The notes under the pieces were generated by a model. It had not been told where the DNA came from, ran no database searches, and worked only from the letters and a program-made list of their open reading frames with translations. A program made the position numbers and the translations under genes. 64,000 nt of DNA from JBNAVJ01 sp049700455. Lineage in GTDB: Bacteria; Bacteroidota; Ignavibacteria; Tepidaquicellales; Tepidaquicellaceae. Location: the NCBI GenBank assembly GCA_049700455.1, contig JBNAVJ010000001.1:310001-374000 (forward strand). Reading direction: 5' to 3'. Position 1 is the first letter of the stretch. Every line of letters begins with the position of its first letter. Positions 17,147 to 26,663 of this stretch are shown in pieces.

Positions 17147-20100
17147 TTATTCAATTTTGGTTTTTATTGTTTTGTTTTCTAAAGAAAATTTGAAAAATTT
17201 TTTTACCAGCGATATTTTCCATTTATCAAATCTCTGATATACCACAGGTACCAGTATAAGCGTAAGGAACATTGAACTAAGCAATCCACCAATCAATACC
17301 ACACCCAATCCTGATTTAGTTTCCGACCCTGCCGAAGTTGAAATTGCTATAGGAAGCATTCCCATAACCATTGCAAATGTAGTCATTAAGATAGGTCTTA
17401 ATCTCGTTTGTCCTGCCTCCAGCAGTGCTTCATATGTAGTATAATCTTTGTCAACCTTCATTTGATTAGTTCTATCAACAAGTAAAATAGCATTTTTTGC
17501 TACCAATCCCACAAGCATTATAATTCCCATCATAGAATAGACACTGATTGTTTTCATAGTAAGAGCCAGTGCAAGCATTGCTCCAACAGCAGCAAGCGGT
17601 ATTGAAAACAAAACAACAAATGGGTATAGATAAGAATTATATAGTGCCACCATAATCATATAAACAAAAAGTATTCCAGTAATAAGGGCTATAATTAGGC
17701 TCTGAAATGAACTTGCCATATATTTTTGTTGCCCTGTAAATTCCCAGTTGACTCCTGGTGGTAGTTTAATGTTTTGAAGTTTGGCTCGTATGTCAGAAGC
17801 AACATCACCGCTTGCTCTCCCAAATACTTGAGAAAATAGATTGATTGAGGTTATTCTATTTTCTCTCTCAAGTTTTGTTGGTCCTGTTGATTGATAAAGC
17901 TTTGCAAATTGCTTTAGTTCTATTAATTGACCACGTGAATTAGTAAAGGTTACGTTTTCCAACGTGACAGTTCTATTTCTATCAGACTCATCAAGGACTA
18001 TTCTCATATCGTAATCCGTAACTCCTTGTCTGAATTTTATATCATCGTCACCCGTTAAGGCAATCCTCAAGACTTGCCCAACATCATTTACAGTCAATCC
18101 ATATAAAGCCATTTTTTCTCTATCGAGTTCAACTCTATATTCAGGTTTGCCTTCTTCGGAGGATAACCTAACATCAGTGGTACCATCTACAGATTTTACA
18201 ACTTCCATAACCTGCTTTGCTGCCTTGTTAACATCAGAAAAATCTGCCCCTGTTATAAGTATCTGGATTGGCGTTTGGGTAGTAACACCCGAAATACTAA
18301 CTGAGTTAACCCTTACACGGACGCCAGGGATTTTCTGTATTTCCTTTTTAATTTCCATTCCAATATCATCAATTCCCTTTTGACGCTTATCTTTACTAAT
18401 AACCTTTACATTAATTTCAGCAGTGTTATTTGAAAACAAACCGATTATTCCCTCACTTGATGTGCCTACATTAGTGAGAATTTTTTCCACATCCTCTCTT
18501 TGGCTCAGCAGTCCCTCCACTTCTTGGGCAATAAGATTTGTTTGTTCAATATTAGCACCAGGATCAAGTTCGAGTGTTATTGTAAACTCACCTCTGTCAA
18601 CATCGGGCATAAATTCTGTACCTATAAAACCTAACCTTGGTAACATTAGTGAAAGGATAAACAAGACAAAAGAAATCAATGCGACTTTTCCGCCGTTGTG
18701 TAGGCTCCATTTTAGAATTTTTACGTAGTTGGAGGTTACTTTTTCGTACAATTTCTCTACTATTAAACCAAACCTGCCCATCAGTGTATCCTTTGTCAGA
18801 CTCTGAAGCTTGGAAAATCTGGAAGCAAGAGCAGGGGTTATTGTAAAACTCACAAATAAACTCATCAGCGTTGAAAACACCACTACTAAAGCATATTGTC
18901 TCAAGAAGTTTCCAATCACTCCTGTAATCATTGCCATCGGAACAAAAACAACCACATCCACAAGAGTAATTGAAAGGGCTGCAAAACCAATTTCATTTCT
19001 TCCTTTTAGAGCTGCCATACGTTTTTCTTCGCCCAATTCAAGATGTCTATAGATATTTTCAATCACTACAATAGAGTCATCAACAAGAATACCTATTACC
19101 AATGACATAGCAAGTAATGTCATAAGATTAAGCGTAAAATCAAAGATATACATCAAAAAGAATGTTGAAATTAGCGAGGTAGGAATCGCTACCATTACAA
19201 TAAATGAATTTCTGATACTATGAAGAAACACAAGCATTACAATAGCAACCAAAACCACAGCAATTGCAAGATCTGTTTTCACTGCATTTGCCGATTCAAG
19301 TGTAAACTCGGATGCGTCTTGAGCAATATCAAAATGCAACTTAATATCTTTATACTCTTTCTCAAGATTGGCAATTTCATATCGAACTTGTTTACTTACA
19401 TCAACGGTGTTAGCATCTGTTGTTTTCTGTACAACCATCCCAAGAGAAGGTATACCATTTAACCTATTAATGCTTTCAGTTTCTCTCCTAAAGTCATTAA
19501 CGTCAGCAATATCTCTTATCTTTATCTCGCCTCCAGATTTTGATTTTCCTATAACAATATTTCTAATTGCTTCGAGATTCTCAAACTTCCCCGCTACTCG
19601 AACAATATATTGTGCATCTGTATCTTTGATTTTCCCGGTTGGGAAATCCAGATTTGAATTTTTTAAATATTGAGTTACTTGAAAGAGTGAAAGGTTAAGA
19701 GCTTTTAACTTGTCGAGAAAAAAGTTCACTCGAATTTCTCTTTTTTCGCCACCTATGAGAGAAACACTACCAACACCTTCTATCTTAGATATACTGGGTT
19801 GAATTTTATCAACGACAAACTGATAAAACTCGCGGGGAGGCATATCAGATACAATAGACATTCGTAACACGGGTAATTCATCAAATGCTATTTTGGAAAC
19901 AACGGGTTTAAAGGCTGTTCTTGGAAGTTTATCAGCAACTTCAGAGATCTTCCTTTGTGCATCTTGCAAGGCAAGATCAACATCAGCATTCGCATTTAGT
20001 TCAAGTCTGATTAGAGATCTGCCTTCGTAAGAAGATGATTTGATTGAAGCAAGATTTTCCATTCCCGAGACAGCATCTTCAACAACTCTGGTTACAGAGT

Positions 20101-20281
20101 TTTCTACCTCGCTTGGAGAAGCCCCGGGATAAACTGTAGTAACAATGACGTAAGGTATAGTCATCTTTGGCATTAATTCATATTTCAAGTTCAAAAACCC
20201 ATAAATTCCAAGCACGGATAGAAAACTGAATACAACTACAACTAATGTTGGTCTGTTTATTGAAAGTTCTGTAATTGTCAT
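17147..20281 (-). CDS. RND efflux transporter, HAE1 (AcrB-like) family
   Basis: A 1044-residue inner-membrane proton-driven pump. Twelve membrane segments in two repeats, large periplasmic loops, and the proton-relay Asp pair in TM4 (GILVDDSIVVIENIYRH). The N-terminus ITELSINRPTLVVVV and GASPSEVENSVT region are typical of hydrophobe/amphiphile exporters rather than metal exporters. It is the last gene of tetR-tolC-mfp-rnd, nine bases after the adaptor gene, and should export drugs, bile-type compounds or cell envelope metabolites when derepressed. Confidence 0.94.
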   Translation of the reverse strand: MTITELSINRPTLVVVVFSFLSVLGIYGFLNLKYELMPKMTIPYVIVTTVYPGASPSEVENSVTRVVEDAVSGMENLASIKSSSYEGRSLIRLELNANADVDLALQDAQRKISEVADKLPRTAFKPVVSKIAFDELPVLRMSIVSDMPPREFYQFVVDKIQPSISKIEGVGSVSLIGGEKREIRVNFFLDKLKALNLSLFQVTQYLKNSNLDFPTGKIKDTDAQYIVRVAGKFENLEAIRNIVIGKSKSGGEIKIRDIADVNDFRRETESINRLNGIPSLGMVVQKTTDANTVDVSKQVRYEIANLEKEYKDIKLHFDIAQDASEFTLESANAVKTDLAIAVVLVAIVMLVFLHSIRNSFIVMVAIPTSLISTFFLMYIFDFTLNLMTLLAMSLVIGILVDDSIVVIENIYRHLELGEEKRMAALKGRNEIGFAALSITLVDVVVFVPMAMITGVIGNFLRQYALVVVFSTLMSLFVSFTITPALASRFSKLQSLTKDTLMGRFGLIVEKLYEKVTSNYVKILKWSLHNGGKVALISFVLFILSLMLPRLGFIGTEFMPDVDRGEFTITLELDPGANIEQTNLIAQEVEGLLSQREDVEKILTNVGTSSEGIIGLFSNNTAEINVKVISKDKRQKGIDDIGMEIKKEIQKIPGVRVRVNSVSISGVTTQTPIQILITGADFSDVNKAAKQVMEVVKSVDGTTDVRLSSEEGKPEYRVELDREKMALYGLTVNDVGQVLRIALTGDDDIKFRQGVTDYDMRIVLDESDRNRTVTLENVTFTNSRGQLIELKQFAKLYQSTGPTKLERENRITSINLFSQVFGRASGDVASDIRAKLQNIKLPPGVNWEFTGQQKYMASSFQSLIIALITGILFVYMIMVALYNSYLYPFVVLFSIPLAAVGAMLALALTMKTISVYSMMGIIMLVGLVAKNAILLVDRTNQMKVDKDYTTYEALLEAGQTRLRPILMTTFAMVMGMLPIAISTSAGSETKSGLGVVLIGGLLSSMFLTLILVPVVYQRFDKWKISLVKKFFKFSLENKTIKTKIE

Positions 20282-20290
20282 AAAAATCCC

Positions 20291-21343
20291 TTATTTGACT
20301 ATTGAGACAACAGCGCTGTCTTTTAGATTCAACTGACCACTCACCACAACTTGATCATTAAGGTTTAACCCTTCTTTTACCTCTACCTTGTCAGCAACTG
20401 TTATCCCAACTTTTATGTTTTTAAGTAAAACAATATTTTCTTGTACTACATAAACTTGTGGTTCTTTGATACTTCCTAATAGTGCATTTCGAGGAACAAC
20501 TAACGTTTCAAAATCACTAACACTTTCAAAATGAACCTTTACAAAAATTCCTGCTTTAAGAGGAAAAGAAACTGAATTTTTCATTAAAAGTTCAACTTGA
20601 AAAGTATGCGCATCATCACCCTTAGAATTAATATTAATTATTTTCGCTTCAAACTGTTTATTAGGATATACTTCCGATGCCACCGTAGCCGGTAATCCAA
20701 CTCTAAGTCGGAATACTTCATTTTCAGGAACATTTATTCGTACCTTTAGGGAGGATATGTTAATCAAAGTTCCCAGTGATATTCCAGGAGAGACTACTGC
20801 TCCCAACTCTACAGATTTATTTGTTATTATACCTGCAAAGGGAGCAATAATTCTGGTATCTGCAACTTGTTTACGGGCAATTATTAATTGTGATTCAGCC
20901 TGCTTGTACAGCTGTCTGGCTGTTTCAAGCTGAACTTCGGTTATTGAGTTTTGTTTATACAGTTCCTCATATCGTTCAAGATCTTTCTCAGCCTTCTCAA
21001 AATTAATTTCTGCCGTCATTAACGTTGCTGTTTTTGTTTCTGCATCAAGGCGGACAAGGGTCTTTCCTTTAGATACTTTGTCACCTATATTGAAGTATAC
21101 ACCAACAACTTTACCGGTTACTTCGGAAGCAATGTTAACTTCATTGTAAGGATACGTTGTCCCAAGGTAAGTCATTGGAATAGAAAGCTTTTCCATTTTC
21201 ACCTCGGCTACTGTTACAGGGATAGCAGACAGAATATCTTTTCGTGTAAGTTTTTCTTCTTTAGCTTTTTTATTTCTGACAAGTATCAACACTACAGCTG
21301 CAACAGCAATAATTGCTAAAACATAAATAAATACTTTCTTCAT
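20291..21343 (-). CDS. RND periplasmic adaptor (membrane fusion protein)
   Basis: A 350-residue HlyD/AcrA-type adaptor with an N-terminal membrane anchor (residues 5-23), barrel-sandwich/lipoyl halves (GKVVGVYFNIGDKVSKGKTLVRLD and IIAPFAGIITNKSVELGAVV, about residues 68-92 and 160-180), a helical hairpin between them and a beta-barrel domain. It bridges the inner-membrane pump and the outer-membrane channel. Start ATG at 21343 overlaps the end of the TolC-like gene by 4 bases. Confidence 0.93.
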   Translation of the reverse strand: MKKVFIYVLAIIAVAAVVLILVRNKKAKEEKLTRKDILSAIPVTVAEVKMEKLSIPMTYLGTTYPYNEVNIASEVTGKVVGVYFNIGDKVSKGKTLVRLDAETKTATLMTAEINFEKAEKDLERYEELYKQNSITEVQLETARQLYKQAESQLIIARKQVADTRIIAPFAGIITNKSVELGAVVSPGISLGTLINISSLKVRINVPENEVFRLRVGLPATVASEVYPNKQFEAKIININSKGDDAHTFQVELLMKNSVSFPLKAGIFVKVHFESVSDFETLVVPRNALLGSIKEPQVYVVQENIVLLKNIKVGITVADKVEVKEGLNLNDQVVVSGQLNLKDSAVVSIVK

Positions 21344-22662
21344 AACCGTTGTTTTATATTTGTTTCAATTGATTTCTCCAATTTTGACAGAGCAATATAA
21401 TAATCAACCAGGGAACTAACATAATTTATATTCGCTTGCAACAATGCAACTTCCGCATCTACAACTTCAGAATTTAACACTAAACCTGATTTAAATTTTT
21501 CATAGGTTACCCGGTAGTTTTCTTCAGCCTGAATAATTGTTTCCTTTGTTAATTTTACTTTCTCAATACTTTTAGTAACATTAATGTAACTTTGGTTTAT
21601 CTCAAATAGGATAGCATCTTTCATCTGTGCAAATGAAGTTTTAGTTTGTTTTAGCTGAAGTTCCGCTTCATTTGTTAGTTTTGAGTTTAGGTTCCAATTC
21701 CATAAATCGTATGTTAATGAAATTCCAATATCCCAAGTACCTTTAAACTTGTTTTCTTGGGGAAATATTCTTGTATTAGGGTTGGCATAATTATAGTTAG
21801 CAACAAAACTCAATTGTGGAAACCATCCAGCGCGAGACATATTGATAGCAGATTCAGCTGCTTTGATACGAAACTCCATTCCTTGAATTTCAGAGCGATT
21901 TTTTAATCCAAGTTGATACAACTCCTGTAAGGTAGGGAGTTTTACATCCACTGAATCTAATTCGGCGCTAATTGTTGTTCTTGAAGTCAATTCTATACCG
22001 AGTAAGTTATTCAGAGTTACCCGTGCAAGATCAATGTTGTTCTGGGCATCAAGTTTAAGAAATTCAGCATTTGCAAGTTGCACTTTTACTTTTAACACAT
22101 CATTGTAAGTGGCTAATCCTTTAGTATATAAATTGGTCAGATCATTAAGATGATATTTAATTTGGTTTATATTTTCGTCTATTACCTTTAAAAGGGTAAC
22201 GGCTTTATAATAGTTCCAGAAAGCGGTCTTGATATCAAGTACTAACTGGTTTTTATCTCTCTCAAAGTCTTTTTCTGTAGCATAGTACAGATTTTCCGTC
22301 TGGTTAATACTGTTTAATATTCTACCACCAGTAAAAAGTGGTTGTGTTAACGATAATCTAAAAACATAACTGTTTAGCAAGGAAGGCTGAATTTCCATAG
22401 AACCAATTTTGAATGGATCTATCGGACTTAATCGAGTATAACTGCCTGTAAATCGTAAAATGGGTAACTGTTGTACTTTTATCTCTTTTATTTTTTCCTC
22501 AGAAAATTGAATTTTATATCGATTGAGAGCAACAATATGATTTTTCTCAAGTCCTAATTTAATACATTGCTGTAACGTAAGGACAATACTGTCTTGGGAG
22601 TATGCCCTAACCAAAACTGTTAGGGACAGAATAAAAATAATAGAAATTATTTTTTTGAACAT
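21340..22662 (-). CDS. TolC-family outer-membrane efflux protein
   Basis: A 440-residue outer-membrane factor: signal peptide (MFKKIISIIFILSLTVLVRAYS), two OEP repeats with long coiled helices (LTLQQCIKLGLEKNHIV near residue 28, a second start near ELYQLGLKNRSEIQ), and beta-strand stretches (FRLSLTQPLFTGGRI; WDIGISLTYDLWNW). Forms the exit duct for the adjacent RND pump. The gene start overlaps the tetR 3' end by 16 bases, consistent with one transcript. Confidence 0.92.
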   Translation of the reverse strand: MFKKIISIIFILSLTVLVRAYSQDSIVLTLQQCIKLGLEKNHIVALNRYKIQFSEEKIKEIKVQQLPILRFTGSYTRLSPIDPFKIGSMEIQPSLLNSYVFRLSLTQPLFTGGRILNSINQTENLYYATEKDFERDKNQLVLDIKTAFWNYYKAVTLLKVIDENINQIKYHLNDLTNLYTKGLATYNDVLKVKVQLANAEFLKLDAQNNIDLARVTLNNLLGIELTSRTTISAELDSVDVKLPTLQELYQLGLKNRSEIQGMEFRIKAAESAINMSRAGWFPQLSFVANYNYANPNTRIFPQENKFKGTWDIGISLTYDLWNWNLNSKLTNEAELQLKQTKTSFAQMKDAILFEINQSYINVTKSIEKVKLTKETIIQAEENYRVTYEKFKSGLVLNSEVVDAEVALLQANINYVSSLVDYYIALSKLEKSIETNIKQRL

Positions 22663-23285
22663 AATATTTTTTTCGTTTTCCTACACTTCTTTTGTAGACC
22701 GCAAATTCCATATAAAAATAGTTCTGTAATAGTCTCTATATATTCATAGTAAAATTCTTTATCAAATTTAATTTTAAGTGCAGCGCTTAACATATCCCCA
22801 AATAAAAAATTCGAAGAGACCAAACTAATAAAGGCAGGTCCTATGATTATATGTTTGTTAGTATCCCCAATTCTAAATCCTTTCTTGAGGGTTTTACGTA
22901 CGAAAATAACATTGTTTCGCAGTAGATTAAACTTATAATCAGCAAGTTCAGGATAGTCAAAAGGCATTTCAAGAATTGCTACCTTACAGAAACTTTTCTT
23001 TTTCAAAAAGAATTCAACTATCCCTTGAACAATATATTTGAATTCTTCTTTGTGAGATAGTGGTTTTTCCGATACCTCACGTACAATTCTGCCTATTTCT
23101 GTAAAATAAACTTCATTAATCGCCTTAAGAATCCCTATTTTTCCACCAAAATAATAAGAAATCATTGATATATTAACACCTGCTTTTTGGGCAATATCTC
23201 TAACTCCAACCCCGGAAAATCCTTTTTGAGCAAATAGGTCTGCTGAGGCGTTTAATATTGACTCTTTCGGATTTAACTTCTTCAT
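22647..23285 (-). CDS. TetR/AcrR-family repressor of the RND operon
   Basis: A 212-residue TetR regulator. The N-terminal HTH is clear (ILNASADLFAQKGFSGVGVRDIAQKAGVNISMISYYFGGK, in parts across residues 11-50), and the remainder is a helical ligand domain ending in a Lys/Cys-rich tail. It is the first gene of the efflux operon and a 22-bp near-palindrome lies 9-30 bases upstream of its ATG, so autorepression and control of the pump genes by an exported ligand is the likely circuit. Confidence 0.93.
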   Translation of the reverse strand: MKKLNPKESILNASADLFAQKGFSGVGVRDIAQKAGVNISMISYYFGGKIGILKAINEVYFTEIGRIVREVSEKPLSHKEEFKYIVQGIVEFFLKKKSFCKVAILEMPFDYPELADYKFNLLRNNVIFVRKTLKKGFRIGDTNKHIIIGPAFISLVSSNFLFGDMLSAALKIKFDKEFYYEYIETITELFLYGICGLQKKCRKTKKILCSKK

Positions 23286-23293
23286 CCGTATAA

Positions 23294-23315
23294 TTTAATC
23301 AAACGTTTGTTTAAA
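23294..23315. promoter_or_regulatory. Palindromic operator for the TetR repressor
   Basis: A 22-bp inverted repeat with centre AAACGTTT at 23301-23308 and outer arms TTTAA/TTAAA; only one base pair breaks the symmetry. It lies directly upstream of the tetR ATG, the expected place for an autoregulatory operator. Confidence 0.75.
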
Positions 23316-23419
23316 TTAGCCAAAGCAAAATAAATAGTCAAGTAAAAAAACTAATAGAAAAAACGTTAACCTGATTGATTAACAGTTCAAAAGAAATGTA
23401 CGGGTTTTATAAAAAGATG

Positions 23420-23674
23420 TTATTTTTTATTAACAGCTTTTGCAAGCTTCGATTTTAGACGGGCCGCTTTGTTGGGATGTATTACCCTTTTAACAGCTGC
23501 ACGATCAAGAGCACTCATTGCTTTTTTGAACTCGTTTACTGCAGCTTCTTTCTCTGTTTCAGTAAGTGCCTTTTTAACTAAGCCTTTAATTAATGATTTG
23601 TTTTTTTTATTCCTTTCAGTTCTTTTTTTTATTTGTCTTGCCCTTTTTTGAGCAGATTTATGTCTTAATGGCAT
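23420..23674 (-). CDS. rpsT: 30S ribosomal protein bS20
   Basis: 84 residues starting MPLRHKSAQKRARQ, the normal start of bS20; longer in-frame starts up to 23773 would add 33 residues unlike the family and are rejected. The Lys/Arg-rich helices, the ALDRAAVKRVIHPNKAARLKSKLAKAVNK C-terminus and the length are standard. It binds 16S rRNA in early assembly of the small subunit. Single gene. Confidence 0.97.
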   Translation of the reverse strand: MPLRHKSAQKRARQIKKRTERNKKNKSLIKGLVKKALTETEKEAAVNEFKKAMSALDRAAVKRVIHPNKAARLKSKLAKAVNKK

Positions 23675-24128
23675 TAGATATTTACTTTTATTTCTTAAAA
23701 AGTTAAGATACCAAAAATCTTTTGATATTTCAAACCCAAATTGAATCTTAGGACCAAGATTTTTACTCAACACAATAAAAAATTATATACTTACAATAAA
23801 TATCTCTTTTATGAAAAAAATTATAACACGGATTCTACTTGAGGAATATGTTATTGGACAACAGAAATAATTCCTAATTTGTACTTTTAAAGAATAGTTT
23901 TTTTATTTGACTTTTGGCTTATCGTATTAAAAATAAAAATTAAAGTTAAGTATGGAAAGTAACCCTATATTTATGCTGAAAAAAGTAAGTGCAACAATAT
24001 TTTTGCAGAATAACCATTTTGTCCGAATAAGCAAGGAAGCAAAATTAATTAAAGAGGAATAAATTTTTGTGTTTAAATTTTCTTTTAAATTACAGATAAT
24101 TAGACCTTAATATCTAAAATTTAAAAAT
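23675..24128. other. Intergenic region upstream of rpsT and the rrf2-like gene
   Basis: About 450 bases of AT-rich divergent spacer. It should carry the rpsT promoter (minus strand) and that of the Rrf2 regulator (plus strand). I see no reading frame, tRNA or convincing stem-loop in it. Confidence 0.5.
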
Positions 24129-24590
24129 ATGTATTTGTTATACTCAAAATCCAGTGAATATGTAGTAAGGGCTCTTGTCTATTTATCAAAACAGCCCCGA
24201 GACCAATATATAATGATAAAAACAATATCAGAAAACACCGATATTCCTCTCCCATTTCTTTCCAAAATAGTACAGGATATAGCAAAAAATAAATGGGTTA
24301 TATCTAAAAAAGGCAAGAATGGGGGAATTAAGTTAAACATAGCTCCCGAAAAAATAACTCTTCTTGATATTATATCATATTTTGACGGGCATCAGGATTA
24401 TAGTAAATGTATGTTTGGTCATAAGGAATGTGGGGTTTCTTATAAGTGCGCCTTGCACAATAAATGTAGTAACCTAAAAAACGAAATTCTTGATTTTCTC
24501 AGTTCCACGACTATAGCAGAATTTGCTAAAACCTCTGAAGTAGAAAATCAGAAAAGCATACTTCATAATATTAACTTACAAATACCCTAG
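24129..24590 (+). CDS. Rrf2-family transcriptional regulator (probable Fe-S sensor)
   Basis: A 153-residue Rrf2 protein with winged-helix N-terminus (SSEYVVRALVYLSKQ; ISENTDIPLPFLSKIVQDIAK) and KGKNGGIKL wing. Four cysteines (Cys94, Cys101, Cys107, Cys113) match the CX5-6CX5CX5C region that holds an iron-sulfur cluster in IscR/NsrR/RsrR relatives. The downstream class V aminotransferase starts 22 bases later, so it probably controls that gene in response to Fe-S, NO, redox or cysteine status; the effector is not known. Confidence 0.92.
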   Translation: MYLLYSKSSEYVVRALVYLSKQPRDQYIMIKTISENTDIPLPFLSKIVQDIAKNKWVISKKGKNGGIKLNIAPEKITLLDIISYFDGHQDYSKCMFGHKECGVSYKCALHNKCSNLKNEILDFLSSTTIAEFAKTSEVENQKSILHNINLQIP

Positions 24591-24612
24591 TTTACCTAAA
24601 CAAAATCTTAGT

Positions 24613-26091
24613 ATGGGAAAGAAAAGTTTTTCTGAAGATTATTTTCAGAAATATCGGGATAATACAATAGGATATTATGAATCCTATGAAACAGTTTACG
24701 GCAATGTTAGATTATTATATGCTGATTGGGTAGCAAGCGGAAGGCTTTACCGACCAATAGAAGAGCGCATTATAAATGATATAGGTCCATTTGTTGCCAA
24801 CACTCATACAGAAACAAGCGAAACAGGAACGTTAATGACAAAAGCATATCATCATGCACATCGTACAATTAAAGAACTTGTTGGAGCAAATAAAACCGAT
24901 GTAGTAATTACAGCCGGTTTTGGCATGACCACTGTAATTAACAAGTTTCAGCGTATTCTCGGTTTGAGGAAATGTCAGAATCAAAGGTTCAAAGAGTGCC
25001 TGGTTAAAAATCATAGACCTGTAGTATTTTTAACTCATATGGAACACCATTCAAATCATACTTCCTGGTTTGAGACTATTGCAGAAGTAGTTATACTAGA
25101 ACCAGATAAAAATTTATTGATTGATCTAAATAGGTTTGAAGATCTTCTAAAAAAATATAAAGATCGTCCTGCTTTATACGGTTCATTTACTGCTTGTTCG
25201 AACGTAACCGGTATTAAAACACCATATTATGAGATGGCAAAATTAATGCATCAATATGGTGGGTATTGTTTTGTAGATTTTGCTGCATCTGCTCCGTATG
25301 AAAAAATTAATATGCATCCAGAAAATCCTTATGAAAAGCTTGATGCTGTGTTTTTCTCCCCACATAAATTTCTCGGGGGTCCTGGCTCATCAGGTGTAAT
25401 TGTTTTTGACTCCTCTTTATATGATAACTATGCCCCAGATCAACCTGGTGGGGGCACTGTGTGGTGGACTAATCCCTGGGGAGAGTATAGATATCTTGAG
25501 GATATTGAAGCAAGAGAAGACGGTGGAACTCCTGGATTTCTCCAGGCAATCAAGGCATCTCTTTCTATGCTATTAAAAGAGGAGATTTCAGTAGAAGCTA
25601 TTGAAGCAAGAGAAAAGGAACTTGTCAGACTTGCTTTTGAAGAACTGAGAAAAATTTCAACGGTTAAAATTCTGGCTGATAATGTTGAAGATAGACTTGG
25701 AATAATTTCATTCATTATTGATGGATTACACTATAATCTTGGCGTCAGACTTTTAAGCGATAGATTTGGAATACAGGTTAGGGGTGGATGTGCCTGTGCT
25801 GGTACCTACGGACACTATCTGTTGAATGTTACATACAATCAGTCAAAGGAGATTACTGATCGCATTAACCACGGAGATCTATCTTTAAAACCTGGTTGGA
25901 TACGATTGTCTCTGCACCCAATTATGACAAATGAAGAACTTTACTTTATTATTGATGCAATCAAACAAATTAGCCTTCATCATTCCAAATGGAGGGAAGA
26001 CTATATCTACGATAAACACACAAACGAATTTACCCACAAAAACTCTCTGGAAGCTTACACTGAAAGGTATAAAAAGTGGTTTATTTTATAA
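24613..26091 (+). CDS. Class V aminotransferase-fold PLP enzyme, cysteine desulfurase-like
   Basis: A 492-residue PLP enzyme of the NifS/SufS fold. Lys252 in FFSPHKFLGGPGSSG is the Schiff-base lysine, Asp222 (VDFAASAP) and the HMEHHSNHTSW substrate/PLP segment (142-152) are present, and GGCACAGTYGHYLL near residue 396 places cysteines in the loop that in desulfurases bears the persulfide. It is longer than SufS (about 410) because of inserts near residues 118-132 and at the C-terminus. Cys desulfurase or selenocysteine lyase-like activity is inferred. Operon partner of the Rrf2 regulator. Confidence 0.85.
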   Translation: MGKKSFSEDYFQKYRDNTIGYYESYETVYGNVRLLYADWVASGRLYRPIEERIINDIGPFVANTHTETSETGTLMTKAYHHAHRTIKELVGANKTDVVITAGFGMTTVINKFQRILGLRKCQNQRFKECLVKNHRPVVFLTHMEHHSNHTSWFETIAEVVILEPDKNLLIDLNRFEDLLKKYKDRPALYGSFTACSNVTGIKTPYYEMAKLMHQYGGYCFVDFAASAPYEKINMHPENPYEKLDAVFFSPHKFLGGPGSSGVIVFDSSLYDNYAPDQPGGGTVWWTNPWGEYRYLEDIEAREDGGTPGFLQAIKASLSMLLKEEISVEAIEAREKELVRLAFEELRKISTVKILADNVEDRLGIISFIIDGLHYNLGVRLLSDRFGIQVRGGCACAGTYGHYLLNVTYNQSKEITDRINHGDLSLKPGWIRLSLHPIMTNEELYFIIDAIKQISLHHSKWREDYIYDKHTNEFTHKNSLEAYTERYKKWFIL

Positions 26092-26136
26092 TGGAGATGT
26101 AGTGTTATACCACATCTCCTTATATGTAAGCAAATT

Positions 26137-26343
26137 TTACTCGTTAATTTTTCTCACATTTGCAGCTTGAGGTCCTTTGGGGCCATCTTCAATTTCAAAT
26201 TCAACTTTATCACCTTCATTTAAACTCTTATACCCTTGACCATTAATCGCCTTGTAATGGACAAATACATCTTTTTCACCGTCGGTAGTGATAAACCCGT
26301 ATCCCTTAGAGTTGTTAAACCATTTAACAGTACCCTTTTCCAT
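26137..26343 (-). CDS. cspA: Cold-shock domain protein (CspA family)
   Basis: A 68-residue single-domain RNA chaperone with RNP1 KGYGFI and RNP2 VFVHY motifs and the usual MEKGTVKWFNNSKGYGF start. A strong ribosome binding site (GAAAGGA) is found 9 bases upstream of the ATG on the minus strand. It follows a spacer of over 300 bases that looks like a long transcribed leader, as for other cold-shock genes. Confidence 0.96.
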   Translation of the reverse strand: MEKGTVKWFNNSKGYGFITTDGEKDVFVHYKAINGQGYKSLNEGDKVEFEIEDGPKGPQAANVRKINE

Positions 26344-26640
26344 TTTAGTAAATCCTTTCTTTAATTTTAAAAAATGTTAGGGAAAAGGTACGCCTTTGGT
26401 CTGGCTTTTAAATCTAAGACCGCATTTAAAAGTTGGGGCTTTTAACTTGCGAGATTTGTGTTACTGGTTTTTCTTTCAAACTGAAAGGTGGAACACGTTG
26501 CTTTAGAACTTAAAAGCTTAGCGAACTATTTTAAATAACGCTATCCGCTTAGCGGACAAAACACAAAAGGTGTAACTTCATTTTAAATATATAGATTTTC
26601 TTTTTGAAGTTCAACCAGAAAACAAAAATACACTTTTTTG
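26344..26640 (-). promoter_or_regulatory. Long leader of the cold-shock gene
   Basis: No reading frame is seen between cspA and the end of ccoH. The stretch is less AT-rich than other spacers and has short self-complementary parts, such as CCGCTTAGCGG (about 26546-26556) and CTTTCAAACTGAAAG. CspA-type genes in other bacteria have structured leaders that act as cold sensors; a similar role here is inference. Confidence 0.4.
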
Positions 26641-26663
26641 AAGGATTTATTTTTCCGATACTT

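Noticed and set aside
17925..17950. Possible parS site around CACGTG (also one near 38250)
   Set aside because: Only the central hexamer and a few flanking bases match the TGTTTCACGTGAAACA consensus; both lie inside unrelated genes.
23675..23773. 33-residue N-terminal extension of bS20
   Set aside because: Residues do not resemble the family and the ATG at 23674 gives the standard protein.
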